64,000 nt of DNA, from the NCBI RefSeq assembly GCF_015291625.1, contig NZ_CP030047.1, forward strand, positions 4,464,001 to 4,528,000, written 5' to 3'. Made by a program: the position numbers and the translations under genes. The stretch is from Bradyrhizobium sp. CCBAU 53421. GTDB lineage: Bacteria; Pseudomonadota; Alphaproteobacteria; Rhizobiales; Xanthobacteraceae. Below the pieces are notes generated by a model. The model searched no databases and was not told the DNA's origin. It saw only the letters and a program-made list of their open reading frames with translations. Below are positions 42,387-52,884 of the stretch, one piece after another; position 1 is the first letter of the stretch; the number at the start of each line of letters is the position of its first letter.

Positions 42387-42833
42387 ATGAAAAGCAAGCT
42401 CGTATCCGATGCACCGAACGCGCAGGTTCACGTCGTCGTGCTCGACAGCGGCGAGGAAGCGTTCGCGGCGCTGACGAAGTTCGCCAATGATGCGAAGCTG
42501 ACGGCGGCATCACTCACCGCGATCGGCGCGTTCGAGCGCGCGATGGTCGGCTGGTTCGATTTCGCGTCGAAGAACTACCGCAAGATCGAGATCAACGAGC
42601 AGTGCGAGGTGCTGTGCGCGGTCGGCGACATCGCGATCGGTGACGACGGCAAGGCCAGTCTGCACACGCATATCGTGCTCGGATTGTCTGATGGCTCGAC
42701 GCGCGGCGGCCATTTGCTTGCCGGCGTCGTGCGTCCGACGCTCGAGGTCGTGGTCACGGAAGCGCCGGCCAGCCTTCGGCGCCGGAAACGGCCTGAGTTC
42801 GGCATCGCCCTGATCGACCCCGCTGCTGGGTAG
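42387..42833 (+). CDS. PPC (DUF296) domain protein
   Basis: A 148-residue single-domain protein. The PPC fold is recognised from VHVVVLDSGEEAFAALTKFA, then TAIGAFERAMVGWFDF, IEINEQCEVLCAVGDIAI and SLHTHIVLGLSDGSTRGGHL, with LAGVVRPTLEVVVTEAP at the end. Plant members bind AT-rich DNA with an AT-hook, which is absent here. Bacterial single-domain members have unknown function and often a trimeric metal-binding site; the HTH and GGH residues could be ligands. GAGG lies before the ATG. Confidence 0.85.
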   Translation: MKSKLVSDAPNAQVHVVVLDSGEEAFAALTKFANDAKLTAASLTAIGAFERAMVGWFDFASKNYRKIEINEQCEVLCAVGDIAIGDDGKASLHTHIVLGLSDGSTRGGHLLAGVVRPTLEVVVTEAPASLRRRKRPEFGIALIDPAAG

Positions 42834-42898
42834 GGCTGACCGCCTCAGCCGTCCCGCCGAAAAGTTCCTAAAAATCGACCTGCCGGCGTGTCGGACAC

Positions 42899-42923
42899 GG
42901 AACCGAAACCATGGAACCGCGTT
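42899..42923 (+). promoter_or_regulatory. EcfG (general stress) promoter
   Basis: GGAAC (42899-42903), then exactly 16 bases, then CGTT (42920-42923). The consensus match predicts a start near 42930, about 24 bases before the RlpA-like gene at 42954. Confidence 0.6.
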
Positions 42924-42953
42924 CCCTTGCGGGGCTCGACCGGCAGGCGATCA

Positions 42954-43250
42954 ATGAAAACCGCAGCAACGTCCGCGGCTATGCTGCTGTTTGCCTCGTG
43001 CATGGCAAACGCAGAGAGTGGCCTTGCGTCCTATTATCGTGGCATCGGCAGGAGTGGCGAGATGACCTGCGCGCATCGCAAGCGGCCATTCGGCAGCATG
43101 ATCACCGTCTCCTATCTGGGAAAATCGATCCGGTGCCGCGTCAACGACCGCGGGCCGTTCGTTCGTGGGCGGATCATCGATGTCTCGACCACGGCGGCCC
43201 GCGCGCTCGGCATCCTTCAGCTCGGTGTCGCGCATGTCGTGATCCAGTAG
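42954..43250 (+). CDS. RlpA-like septal ring lytic transglycosylase family protein
   Basis: A 98-residue exported protein. A signal peptide (MKTAATSAAMLLFASCMANA) precedes a double-psi beta-barrel: ASYYRGIGRSGEMTCAHRKR, PFGSMITVSYLGKSIRCRVN and DRGPFVRGRIIDVSTTAARA with ALGI. This is the RlpA DPBB domain, which in larger relatives cleaves naked peptidoglycan glycan strands. The family aspartate is present in VNDRGPF. It has no SPOR domain. A consensus EcfG promoter lies just upstream, suggesting stress-linked wall remodelling. Confidence 0.85.
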   Translation: MKTAATSAAMLLFASCMANAESGLASYYRGIGRSGEMTCAHRKRPFGSMITVSYLGKSIRCRVNDRGPFVRGRIIDVSTTAARALGILQLGVAHVVIQ

Positions 43251-43260
43251 AGCGGCAGGA

Positions 43261-45729
43261 TCAGGGCTTGGAAGCGGTCGCCCGCTGTTCGGCGATCGCC
43301 TTGCGGAGCGTCCGCGACAGCGCCTCGACCGAATAGGGTTTCTGGATCAGCTCGAAGCCGCTGTGCGCGTTCTCGGCGAGCACGTTGCTGTAGCCGCTGG
43401 TCAGCACCACCGGCAGGCCGGGAAAGCGATCGCGGATCACGCCGGCGAGCTCGACGCCGTTCATGCCGGGCATGATCACGTCGGAGAACACGAGGTCGGC
43501 GGCGAATTCGTTCTCCGAGAGGATCGAGAGCGCAGCATTGGCGTTGGCCGCGCGCTTCACCGAATAGCCGAGATCCTCGAGCAGCTCGGTGGAGAACTGG
43601 CCGACATCGTCGTTGTCCTCGACCACGAGGACGCGGTAGCCGCGGCCGATCGAAGCCTGCTCGGTGCCCGCGCTGGCAGCGACCTTGGCGTCCGCCGGGC
43701 GCATCGCCTGCGGCAGATAGATGGTGAAGGTCGCGCCGTGCCCGGGCGTGGAGGTCACCTCGATGTCGCCGTCGGATTGCTTGACGAAGCCGAAGGCCTG
43801 GCTCAGGCCGAGACCCGTTCCCTTGCCGACCTCCTTGGTCGTGAAGAACGGCTCGAAGATCGCGTCGAGATTTTCCGGCGAGATGCCGGTGCCGGTATCC
43901 TGGATCGAGACCGTCACGAAATCGCCGCTGCGCGAGGCCTGCGCGCGCAGGGCAGGGATGTGCTTGACCTTCCTGACGCCGATCGTCAGCTGGCCTTCGC
44001 CATTCATGGCATCGCGGCCGTTGACCGCAAGGTTGATCATCGCGGTCTCGAACTGGCCGATGTCGGCGATCGCATAGCAGTCGGGATCCTCGATCCTGAC
44101 CTCGATGTGAATCCGTGCGCCGACCAGCGGGCGGATCAGCTGCGCCACGCTGTCGACCTGCGTTCCGACATTGAAGACTTCCGGATTGAGCGGCTGCCTG
44201 CGCGCGAATGCCAATAGCTGCGCGGTGAGCTTTGAGGCCCGCTCCACCGTCTCGGAAATCGCGTCGATATAGCGGCGCCGGCGTTCGTCCGGCAGCTCGC
44301 GGCGGCGCAGGAAGTCGGTCGCCGAGCGGATGATGGTGAGCAGATTGTTGAAGTCGTGCGCGACGCCGCCGGTGAGCTGGCCGACCGCTTCCATCTTCTG
44401 CGATTGCCGAAGCGCTTCCTCGCCGCGGCGCCGCTCGGTGATGTCGACGGCCTCCGGTACCGCGCCGACGATCGTGCCGTGCTGGTCCTGCAGCGGCCGC
44501 ATCGCGAAATCGAAATAGCGCTCGCCGATCGGCAGCTGCAATTGCAGCTCGATCTTGACCTCTTCGCCGCGCATCACGGTCGCGAACGCATTCTGGATCA
44601 CGCGCGGCATGCCGTCGGTTGCAGTGAACCACGGCGTATCCCAGAACGGCTTGCCGACGACATCCGCAGCCTCGGCGCGGATGCCGGCCAGCGCGGTCTG
44701 GTTGGTGTAGAGCAGGCCGCCATCGCGGTTGAGCAGCATCTGGTATTGATGGCTGGTCTCGAGGATCGCGCGCGTCTGTGCCTCGCGGGATTCCAGCTGT
44801 GCGGTGCGCTCCAGGATACGCCGTTCCAGCGACTCGTTGAGCTTGCGCAGCTCGATCTCGGCTTCCTTGGCCGCCGTGATGTCATGGGCGACGCCGATGA
44901 AGCCGATGTGCTTGCCGTTCGGGTCCCAGCGCGGTTGCGATTCCGAGCGCAGCCAGCGCCAGTCGCCTGCGGCATTGCGATAGCGTGCCTCGAGCACGAA
45001 CGGCTTGAGCGACAACTCGCCGGTGATCTGCTCCTGCAGAATGTTCGGCAGATCATCTGGATGCAGGGCCTTGCGCCAGTCGAACACGACCGCTTCCTCG
45101 AACGGCAGGCCGAGGAAATCCAGATAGGCCTGGTTGGCGAAGGAGCGGGTGCGGTCGAGCTTGGTCACCCAGATCGGCACCGGCGCGCTGTCGGCGATCA
45201 GGCGGAAGCGTTCCTCGCTCTCGCGCAGGGTCTCCTGCGCCAGCATCTGATCGGTAACGTCGAGATCGGCGCCGACCAGCCGCAGCGCGCGGCCGCTGCG
45301 GTCACGGTCGATCTTGGCGACAACGCGAATCCAGCGGCTCTCGCCGTCGTTCGGGCGGATGATGCGGTACTCGGCGGTGTAATCCTCGCCGCCGGCCTTG
45401 AGCACGCCGAACAGGTGCTTGATGATTCGCTCGCGATCGTCTGGATGGATGCGCGCAATCCAGTTCTCATAGGTCTCGTTGACCTCCTCGGGCGGCAGGC
45501 CATGCACCAGCAGATATTCGGGAGAGCGGCGGTTGCGCACGCCGTCGCGGAAATCGATCTCGAGCCCGCCGACCCGGGCGATGCGCTGGATCCGCGCCAG
45601 CTCGGCCTCGCGCTCCTGCAGCTCGCGATGGGCGCGGTCGCGTTCGCGCGCGATCTCTTCAAGGTGCTGCCGCAGCCGTTCGGCTGCCGCAGCTTCGGGA
45701 AGCACATCAGAGGGATCGGGTGGGGTCAT
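43261..45729 (-). CDS. hybrid sensor histidine kinase with three PAS domains and a receiver
   Basis: An 822-residue cytoplasmic protein with no membrane helix. PAS domains lie near 50-155, 170-290 and 325-435 (IQRIARVGGLEIDFRDGVRN; RLIADSAPVPIWVTKLD; the third before ITERRRGEEALRQS). HisKA has the phospho-acceptor His in GGVAHDFNNLLTIIRSATDF (about residue 460). The ATPase domain has NLAVNGRDAMNGEG and GKGTGLGLSQAFGFVKQSDG. The C-terminal receiver has FSDVIMPGMNGVELAGVI with the acceptor Asp. It is soluble, so it probably senses an internal redox or ligand cue. No partner regulator is adjacent. Confidence 0.9.
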   Translation of the reverse strand: MTPPDPSDVLPEAAAAERLRQHLEEIARERDRAHRELQEREAELARIQRIARVGGLEIDFRDGVRNRRSPEYLLVHGLPPEEVNETYENWIARIHPDDRERIIKHLFGVLKAGGEDYTAEYRIIRPNDGESRWIRVVAKIDRDRSGRALRLVGADLDVTDQMLAQETLRESEERFRLIADSAPVPIWVTKLDRTRSFANQAYLDFLGLPFEEAVVFDWRKALHPDDLPNILQEQITGELSLKPFVLEARYRNAAGDWRWLRSESQPRWDPNGKHIGFIGVAHDITAAKEAEIELRKLNESLERRILERTAQLESREAQTRAILETSHQYQMLLNRDGGLLYTNQTALAGIRAEAADVVGKPFWDTPWFTATDGMPRVIQNAFATVMRGEEVKIELQLQLPIGERYFDFAMRPLQDQHGTIVGAVPEAVDITERRRGEEALRQSQKMEAVGQLTGGVAHDFNNLLTIIRSATDFLRRRELPDERRRRYIDAISETVERASKLTAQLLAFARRQPLNPEVFNVGTQVDSVAQLIRPLVGARIHIEVRIEDPDCYAIADIGQFETAMINLAVNGRDAMNGEGQLTIGVRKVKHIPALRAQASRSGDFVTVSIQDTGTGISPENLDAIFEPFFTTKEVGKGTGLGLSQAFGFVKQSDGDIEVTSTPGHGATFTIYLPQAMRPADAKVAASAGTEQASIGRGYRVLVVEDNDDVGQFSTELLEDLGYSVKRAANANAALSILSENEFAADLVFSDVIMPGMNGVELAGVIRDRFPGLPVVLTSGYSNVLAENAHSGFELIQKPYSVEALSRTLRKAIAEQRATASKP

Positions 45730-45800
45730 TCGCGCCGGCAGCCTCTGGGTGTAGTTTCACACAGGAGCGGGCGGCTTTGCCAGCGTGATTTAGCACGATC

Positions 45801-45844
45801 ACTTGCTCTTCACTTGCTCCTAACTTGCCCTTCACTTGCTTTGG
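45801..45844. repeat. 11-base tandem repeat at the end of the nuclease-like gene
   Basis: Four units in a row: ACTTGCTCTTC, ACTTGCTCCTA, ACTTGCCCTTC, ACTTGCTTTGG. The period of 11 is not a multiple of three, so each unit gained or lost shifts the 3' frame. The stop codon of the overlapping gene lies inside the array. Confidence 0.8.
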
Positions 45845-46628
45845 GCGTGCGGCAATTATAGGCCCTGCGGAACCCGGCGGCCTGCGCATCCTCCTCGGAG
45901 CAGAACCAGCGATCCGGATTGCCGAGGCCCGGGTAGCTGCGGCACGCCTGCAGGTGATAGATGCCGACATTGCCGGTGACGCGGGCGCGCACGGCGTATT
46001 TACCCTTGATGTTGCAGCTTGCCGGCATCGGCAGGTCGTCCGGGAAGAGCGCATTGCGGATCTGCGTGTCGCGATCGGCGGGGCAGGCGTTGCCGAGCAG
46101 GGCGCCGTCCTTCTTGCCGAGACGAAAATCGCGCGGCGCCACGAAGCAGCCCTTCCACAGTCCGGCACGACTATCCTTGGCGGTGGCTTGGTCCGGCTTG
46201 AATCGGCCAGTGGCCGACGTCTCGACGTTGAGGGCGTAGCCCTTCTGTACCAGCACCTGGCTGAGACTGGTCGGATCGCCCTCGATCTTGCAGACGCCGA
46301 GGCGGCGCTTCTTGAAGGTCGGATCGACGCCGATATCGTCGCAGTGAATTGGCTTGCCGCCGATCAACTTGGTCAGCTGGTCGCGTGCTTCGATCCCGCA
46401 GGTCCAGACGTCGGCGTGCTCGTCGATGCAGAGCTGGTCGGCCGCCGGGGCATCGATGCCGTCGAGCCGGTAAACCGTGTTGCCGAGCTGAACGGTGCCG
46501 GCGTCCTTGACGATCGCCGCGGCCGCCGGGCCAGCGGTCGCAGACAGGGCAGCCGTCGCAGAGAGGACGGGGCTCGCGGACAGGCATGTCAGGAGAAGCG
46601 TCGTGATGACCGGATTGCGAAACCGCAT
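45810..46628 (-). CDS. exported nuclease-like protein (SNase fold plus C-terminal Cys domain)
   Basis: A 272-residue protein with a signal peptide (MRFRNPVITTLLLTCLSASP). Residues about 40-150 have SNase/thermonuclease-like order (YRLDGIDAPAADQLC, then TCGIEARDQLTKLIGGKPIH, RRLGVCKIEGDPTSLSQVL). Residues about 200-265 form a small Cys-containing domain (CNIKGKYAVRARVTGNVGIY, FCSEEDAQAAGFRRA) seen at the ends of other exported nuclease-like proteins. The catalytic Arg pattern of true thermonuclease is not clear, so activity is uncertain. The 3' end lies in the 11-base tandem repeat. Confidence 0.75.
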   Translation of the reverse strand: MRFRNPVITTLLLTCLSASPVLSATAALSATAGPAAAAIVKDAGTVQLGNTVYRLDGIDAPAADQLCIDEHADVWTCGIEARDQLTKLIGGKPIHCDDIGVDPTFKKRRLGVCKIEGDPTSLSQVLVQKGYALNVETSATGRFKPDQATAKDSRAGLWKGCFVAPRDFRLGKKDGALLGNACPADRDTQIRNALFPDDLPMPASCNIKGKYAVRARVTGNVGIYHLQACRSYPGLGNPDRWFCSEEDAQAAGFRRAYNCRTPKASEGQVRSK

Positions 46629-46787
46629 TTTTTCACTTCAGATATTTGGCGGGCAGCTGAACTTCTAGCACAGGCAGGTACGATCCAACCAAGTCCTGTT
46701 CGCGAGATGATGCGTGCGCGCCGTCACATCCCGATCGGCATTCCGCGGCGTAGAACGGCCGGACATTGCCACCGAAGGGATGCTGGT

Positions 46788-46916
46788 ATGGCCGAGTTCA
46801 TCATCACCATCATCGCCGATGTCGTCACCGACATCTGGACCCTGCAATGCGTCGCGCGCTGGCGATGGAAGAGGAAGGCGTCTCAGGAGACAGCTTCCGA
46901 TCAAAGATCCGATTGA
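46788..46916 (+). CDS. 42-residue membrane-associated small protein
   Basis: MAEFIITIIADVVTDIWTLQ begins a 42-residue product with one hydrophobic N-terminal segment, an aromatic/basic stretch (VARWRWKRK) and a polar tail. AAGGGA lies about seven bases before the ATG. It sits between the nuclease-like gene and another small gene, in an otherwise non-coding interval. Too short to identify. Confidence 0.5.
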   Translation: MAEFIITIIADVVTDIWTLQCVARWRWKRKASQETASDQRSD

Positions 46917-46942
46917 CTTGATGAGAACAAAATAGGAACATC

Positions 46943-47176
46943 ATGTGCCAACTGAATCCCGGATGCCCCATGATGTCTGCACGGCTCGAATCTGATGACG
47001 ATGACGGGCTGGAAGCGGCTGTCGATCAGGCCATCTCCGCCTGCGGCGGCAACATGCGTGCGACCATTCGGGCGCTGATCGTCGCCAATGAATTCCTGGA
47101 GAATGAGGTCAGCGAGCTGATGAAAGCGGTCGCGAAGGCCCACTCGCGCGGCCGCTTCAAGACCTATTCGGGCTGA
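46943..47176 (+). CDS. conserved hypothetical protein, 77 aa
   Basis: A 77-residue helical protein starting MCQLNPGCPMMSARLESDDD, followed by LEAAVDQAISACGGNMRATI and VANEFLENEVSELMKAVAKA, ending SRGRFKTYSG. The C-terminal helix pair is a conserved pattern in Bradyrhizobium proteins of unknown function. No signal or membrane segment. An internal ATG at 46970 is a possible alternative start. Confidence 0.65.
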   Translation: MCQLNPGCPMMSARLESDDDDGLEAAVDQAISACGGNMRATIRALIVANEFLENEVSELMKAVAKAHSRGRFKTYSG

Positions 47177-47368
47177 AGTACCCCTCGGGCTACCGTCAAG
47201 GACTAGCCAACAACTGGCCAGGCGCCGGGCCGGGTCTGCATTAGACCGTTGCCTCCGGGTCAATTTGCTGTACCAACGGAGTGGCCCGTGCCGGATTGCG
47301 CGGGGAGGAATCCTGCCAAAGCCCAAGTTCTAAGAAGCCCAGTCCTAAGAAGCCCAAGCAAGAAGAGC

Positions 47369-49384
<2,016 letters not shown>

Positions 49385-49388
49385 AATT

Positions 49389-49466
49389 GTCATTCCGGGG
49401 CGATGCAAAGCATCGAACCCGGAATCTCGAGATTCCGGGTTCTCGCTTCGCGAGCCCCGGAATGAC
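49389..49466. repeat. dispersed inverted-repeat element (GTCATTCCGGGGC type)
   Basis: Ends GTCATTCCGGGGC and GCCCCGGAATGAC are perfect inverted repeats, with nested AATCTCGAGATT. It starts five bases after the pccA stop and ends 20 bases before the next start. Typical of Bradyrhizobium/Rhodopseudomonas intergenic hairpins. Confidence 0.8.
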
Positions 49467-49485
49467 GTGAGTGAAGGGTATGCCC

Positions 49486-50352
49486 ATGGCCTTCCGCAAA
49501 CGCCGCGAAGCACTGCGATCGGTTCTGAGAGGATCAACCTGCATTCGCCCGGGCTCGGTCTATGACGCGACCTCGATCCGGATCGCGGAAGATCTCGGTT
49601 TCGAGCTCGGCATGTTCGGTGGCTCGGTGGCCTCGCTCGCCGTGCTCGGCGATCCCGACATTGCGCTGATCACGCTGACCGAATTCGCCGAGCAGGTACG
49701 CCGTATGTCGCGGGCGTCGCCCCTGCCGGTGCTGGTCGATGCCGACCATGGTTACGGCAACGCGCTCAATGTCCGTCGCACCGTCCAGGAAGTGGAAGCC
49801 GCTGGTGCGGCCGGCCTGACCATCGAGGATACGCTGCTGCCGCAGGCGTTCGGCCAGGCCAAGGCGCAGCTGATCTCGCTCGAGGAGGGCGTCGGCAAGA
49901 TGAAGGCCGCGCTTGACGGCCGCAGCGATCCGTCGCTCGTCATCCTGGGCCGGACCGGCGCCGTCTCGATCACCGGTCTCGACGACGCGATCGCTCGAGC
50001 CAAAGCCTATGAGGCAGTCGGTGTCGATGGACTGTTCTTCACCGGCATCAAGTCGCGCGGCGAACTTGAGGCGCTCTCGGCGGCGACGACGCTGCCGATC
50101 GTGCTCGGCGGCGCACCGGAGGAGATGACCGCGCTGGACTATCTGGCTAGCCAGCGCGTCAGGATCGCGCTTCAGGGCCACGCGCCGTTCGCGGCCGCGA
50201 CCCAGGCCGTCTACGAGACGCTGAAGGCGCTGCGCGAAGGAACCCCGCCGAAGAACCTCCAGGGCATTGCCTCGTCCGAACTGACCGGCCGCGTGATGCG
50301 CGAGGCGGAGACCAGGGCGCGCGGCGGCAAGTTCCTTGGCCTGAAGACATGA
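49486..50352 (+). CDS. oxaloacetate decarboxylase / PEP-mutase-ICL superfamily lyase
   Basis: A 288-residue TIM-barrel enzyme of the isocitrate-lyase/PEP mutase superfamily. IRPGSVYDATSIRIAEDLGF, MFGGSVASLAVLGDPD and LPVLVDADHGYGNALNVRR (Mg2+ site) follow the PA4872-type oxaloacetate decarboxylase pattern, which makes pyruvate and CO2. AAGGG lies seven bases before the ATG at 49486, so the upstream in-frame GTG (49471) and ATG (49480) are not used. It ends in a four-base overlap with the acylphosphatase gene. Confidence 0.85.
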   Translation: MAFRKRREALRSVLRGSTCIRPGSVYDATSIRIAEDLGFELGMFGGSVASLAVLGDPDIALITLTEFAEQVRRMSRASPLPVLVDADHGYGNALNVRRTVQEVEAAGAAGLTIEDTLLPQAFGQAKAQLISLEEGVGKMKAALDGRSDPSLVILGRTGAVSITGLDDAIARAKAYEAVGVDGLFFTGIKSRGELEALSAATTLPIVLGGAPEEMTALDYLASQRVRIALQGHAPFAAATQAVYETLKALREGTPPKNLQGIASSELTGRVMREAETRARGGKFLGLKT

Positions 50353-50648
50353 GCGGCGTGATCCGCCATGTCACCATCAGCGGCCGCGTGCAGGGCGTCG
50401 GCTACCGTGCCTGGGTCGACGAGCAGGCAAACTCGCGCGGCCTCGAAGGCTGGGTCCGCAACCGCCGCGATGGCAGCGTCGAGGCGGTGTTCGCCGGTCC
50501 GGACGACGTGGTCGCCGACATGATCGCGGCCTGCCGGCGTGGGCCATTCTCGGCGCGCGTCGACAGCGTGCAGGTAGATGCCGGCACGTCCGATCTCTTG
50601 AACCTACGTGGGGCAGGCGAGCGGTTCGCGTTCCTGCCGACGCTTTAA
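50349..50648 (+). CDS. acyP: acylphosphatase
   Basis: A 99-residue enzyme that hydrolyses acyl-phosphates such as acetyl phosphate. The catalytic residues are in place: Arg20 in VQGVGYRAW and Asn38 in EGWVRNRRDGSVEAVF. Starts with ATG overlapping the upstream gene (ATGA), so translation is coupled. It converges on the methyltransferase gene with an overlap of four bases. Confidence 0.95.
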   Translation: MSGVIRHVTISGRVQGVGYRAWVDEQANSRGLEGWVRNRRDGSVEAVFAGPDDVVADMIAACRRGPFSARVDSVQVDAGTSDLLNLRGAGERFAFLPTL

Positions 50649-51460
50649 GCCGCCGAGATCACCAGCGCCTGAATCTTTCCCTCGATGGGACCGTTGCCGA
50701 AGCGGCGTGCCAACGCCTCTGCCACGCGCTGCGTCGCAGCCTCGAGGTCCGGTTGACCCTGCGCCTCGATCTCACCGCGCGTCGGCGTGCCCTGGCAGTA
50801 GGCGATGGCGGCATCCTGTGCCGAGCCCGCGGGACTGCGATGGGTGACCAGCTCGATCGCAATGTCGCGAAAGCCCGCGGCGGTCAGGTCGGCGCGAATG
50901 CACGCGGGATCGTGATAGCCGTGCGGCGTCCGCGCCATGAATTGCGGCGGATTGCGCGGAAACACCTGGTGCATCGTCTGCTGCATGACGTCGGCGAAAT
51001 CGTTCTCCTCGATCTTGTCCCAGACGTTGAAGAAGAACCGTCCGCCGGGCCTGATCACCCGCCGCGCCTCGGCATAACCCTTGACGCGGTCAGGGAAGAA
51101 CATCGCGCCGAACTGGCAGGCGACGATGTCGAAGCTCGCATCGGCAAACGGCAGTGACAGCGCGTCAGCCTGCTGCCAGCTGATGTTCGCGTTGCCCGCC
51201 AGGTGCGTCTTCGCCTGCGCCAGCATCGGTTCGTTGAGGTCGGTCGCGGTGATCCTTGTATCGGGCAATTCCATCGCCAGGACGGTCGTGACGGCGCCGG
51301 TGCCGGCCGCAATCTCCAGCAGGTCACGCGGCCGATGGCCCTTGATGCGTTGCGCGAGGTCGCGCGCATACGGCGCGAAGATCATCGGCACCATGAGCCG
51401 GTCGTAGAGCTGCGGGACGGATCCCGCGAATACCTTGTCGGAAAGGGGGGCCGTCATCAT
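50645..51460 (-). CDS. class I SAM-dependent methyltransferase
   Basis: A 271-residue enzyme. SAM-binding motif I is LLEIAAGTGAVTTVLA, with motif II as TDLNEPML and post-I RVIRPGGRFFFNVWDKIEEN; the SFDIVACQFGAMFFP segment is typical of UbiE/Coq5-like small-molecule methyltransferases. The ribosome binding site AAGGA lies before the ATG pair at 51460/51457. It is divergent from a GbsR-type regulator, so may share its control. Substrate unknown. Confidence 0.85.
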   Translation of the reverse strand: MMTAPLSDKVFAGSVPQLYDRLMVPMIFAPYARDLAQRIKGHRPRDLLEIAAGTGAVTTVLAMELPDTRITATDLNEPMLAQAKTHLAGNANISWQQADALSLPFADASFDIVACQFGAMFFPDRVKGYAEARRVIRPGGRFFFNVWDKIEENDFADVMQQTMHQVFPRNPPQFMARTPHGYHDPACIRADLTAAGFRDIAIELVTHRSPAGSAQDAAIAYCQGTPTRGEIEAQGQPDLEAATQRVAEALARRFGNGPIEGKIQALVISAA

Positions 51461-51624
51461 GCATTCCTTTGCAAAAAGGGAGAGCCGGTCAGGGCTGTCA
51501 CGGGCAGAAGCCGCCTGCGAAGTATGGACCAGCGATCTGCCCGCGCCAACGCCGCGAATGATGCCGCAGCCCCTATGGAGCGGGACCTTGCCGTCGCCCT
51601 TGACTTCCGCTCCGTATTGCCTGA

Positions 51625-51646
51625 TATTTCTGTTATGACAGAAATA
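51625..51646. promoter_or_regulatory. palindromic operator overlapping the gbsR-type start codon
   Basis: TATTTCTGT and ACAGAAATA form perfect nine-base arms around TATG, which contains the ATG start of the regulator gene at 51635. A dimeric winged-helix repressor bound here would block transcription or translation initiation, suggesting autoregulation. Confidence 0.6.
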
Positions 51647-52192
51647 ACCGCCAGGAAGAAACTTCCCGCCGTCGTCGAGCGCTTCATCCTGCATTGGGGC
51701 GACATGGGCGACGAATGGGGCGTCAATCGATCGGTCAGCCAGATCCACGGGCTGCTCTACCTCGCCGAGGCGCCGATGACCGCGGAGGACATCGCGGACA
51801 CCCTCGGCATGGCGCGCTCCAACGTCTCCAATTCGATCAAGGAGCTGTTGTCCTGGGGGTTGATCCGGCGGGTGCCGATCCTCGGCGACCGTCGCGACCA
51901 TTTCGAGGCCGAGACCGACATCTGGGAAGTCGCCGCCAAGATCGCGGCCGGGCGCAAGGAGCGCGAGATCGATCCCGCGCTGGCGGCGCTGCGCGCCTGC
52001 GTCTCCGACGCGGCCGACGATCCCGCCATCAGCCCGCTCGCCAGCAAGCGGCTGAAGGAGATGCTGACATTCACCGAGCTGGTCGACCGCTGGTACACGC
52101 AGATGCTGAACGTGCCGCGGCCGCGCCTCGTCGCATTGGTCAAGCTCGGCGAGAAGATCGTTAGTTTCCTGCCGACAGGCAGAGCCAAATAG
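51635..52192 (+). CDS. GbsR/MarR-family transcriptional regulator
   Basis: A 185-residue winged-helix regulator. GbsR-type features: VERFILHWGDMGDEWGVNRS, then AEAPMTAEDIADTLGMARSN and the recognition helix NSIKELLSWGLIRRVPILGD with wing residues RRDHFEAETDIWE. It begins at the ATG inside a perfect palindrome, a likely self-operator. Followed by DUF4166, SDR and membrane genes in the same direction, which it probably controls. Confidence 0.9.
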   Translation: MTEITARKKLPAVVERFILHWGDMGDEWGVNRSVSQIHGLLYLAEAPMTAEDIADTLGMARSNVSNSIKELLSWGLIRRVPILGDRRDHFEAETDIWEVAAKIAAGRKEREIDPALAALRACVSDAADDPAISPLASKRLKEMLTFTELVDRWYTQMLNVPRPRLVALVKLGEKIVSFLPTGRAK

Positions 52193-52218
52193 GGGCCGCG
52201 GCGTAACGGGAGTGTGCG

Positions 52219-52884
52219 ATGGCGTCAGCAAGGATATCCACCTTAAAGACAGCGCCGGCTCCCGATACGAAACTGCTCGACGACCATCGCTTCCGCGCGT
52301 TGCTGTCGGACGAGGATTGGGGCCGCCTGCCGGTCGCGATCTGGCGGCGTTTCTCGAAGCGGTTCGAGGACGGCAACACCGTCGTCTATGTCGGCGAGGT
52401 CGAGGAAGCCTCGAGCAGCCGCGCCGGCTGGTGGCTGGCGCAGGTCGCACGGCTGATCGGCGGGCCGCTTCCGACGGGCACGGAGACCGGCGTGCCGATG
52501 ATCGTCACCGTCACCGAGGACGCCGCCAGCGGTGGCCAGATCTGGACCCGGATCTGTGCGCGCCGTAACGGCTTCCCGCAGGTGATTCATTCCGCCAAGC
52601 GTTTTGCCGGGCCGACCGGGCTCGAGGAGTATGTCGGCTTCGGCGTCAGCATGGCGCTGCAGATCGCGGTCGAGCACGAAGCGCTGGTGTTTCACAGCGT
52701 CGGCTATTCGCTGCGGCTCGGGCCGTTTCGGATGCAATTGCCCGAATGGCTCACCCCCGGTGACCTCACCGTGACCCACTCCGATCTCGGCTGCGGCGAC
52801 TTCCGCTTCACGCTCCAGATCATCCACCCGCGTTTTGGCCGGCTGATCCGTCAGTCCGCCGTGTTCAGGGAGGCTTCGTCATGA
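52219..52884 (+). CDS. DUF4166 domain protein
   Basis: A 221-residue protein. The pattern LPVAIWRRFSKRFEDGNTVV followed by a beta-rich segment (GVPMIVTVTEDAASGGQIWT, FGVSMALQIAVEHEALVFHS) matches DUF4166, a lipocalin-like domain of unknown function often found with or fused to SDR proteins. Its stop overlaps the start of the SDR gene by four bases (ATGA), so the pair is translationally coupled. Confidence 0.8.
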   Translation: MASARISTLKTAPAPDTKLLDDHRFRALLSDEDWGRLPVAIWRRFSKRFEDGNTVVYVGEVEEASSSRAGWWLAQVARLIGGPLPTGTETGVPMIVTVTEDAASGGQIWTRICARRNGFPQVIHSAKRFAGPTGLEEYVGFGVSMALQIAVEHEALVFHSVGYSLRLGPFRMQLPEWLTPGDLTVTHSDLGCGDFRFTLQIIHPRFGRLIRQSAVFREASS

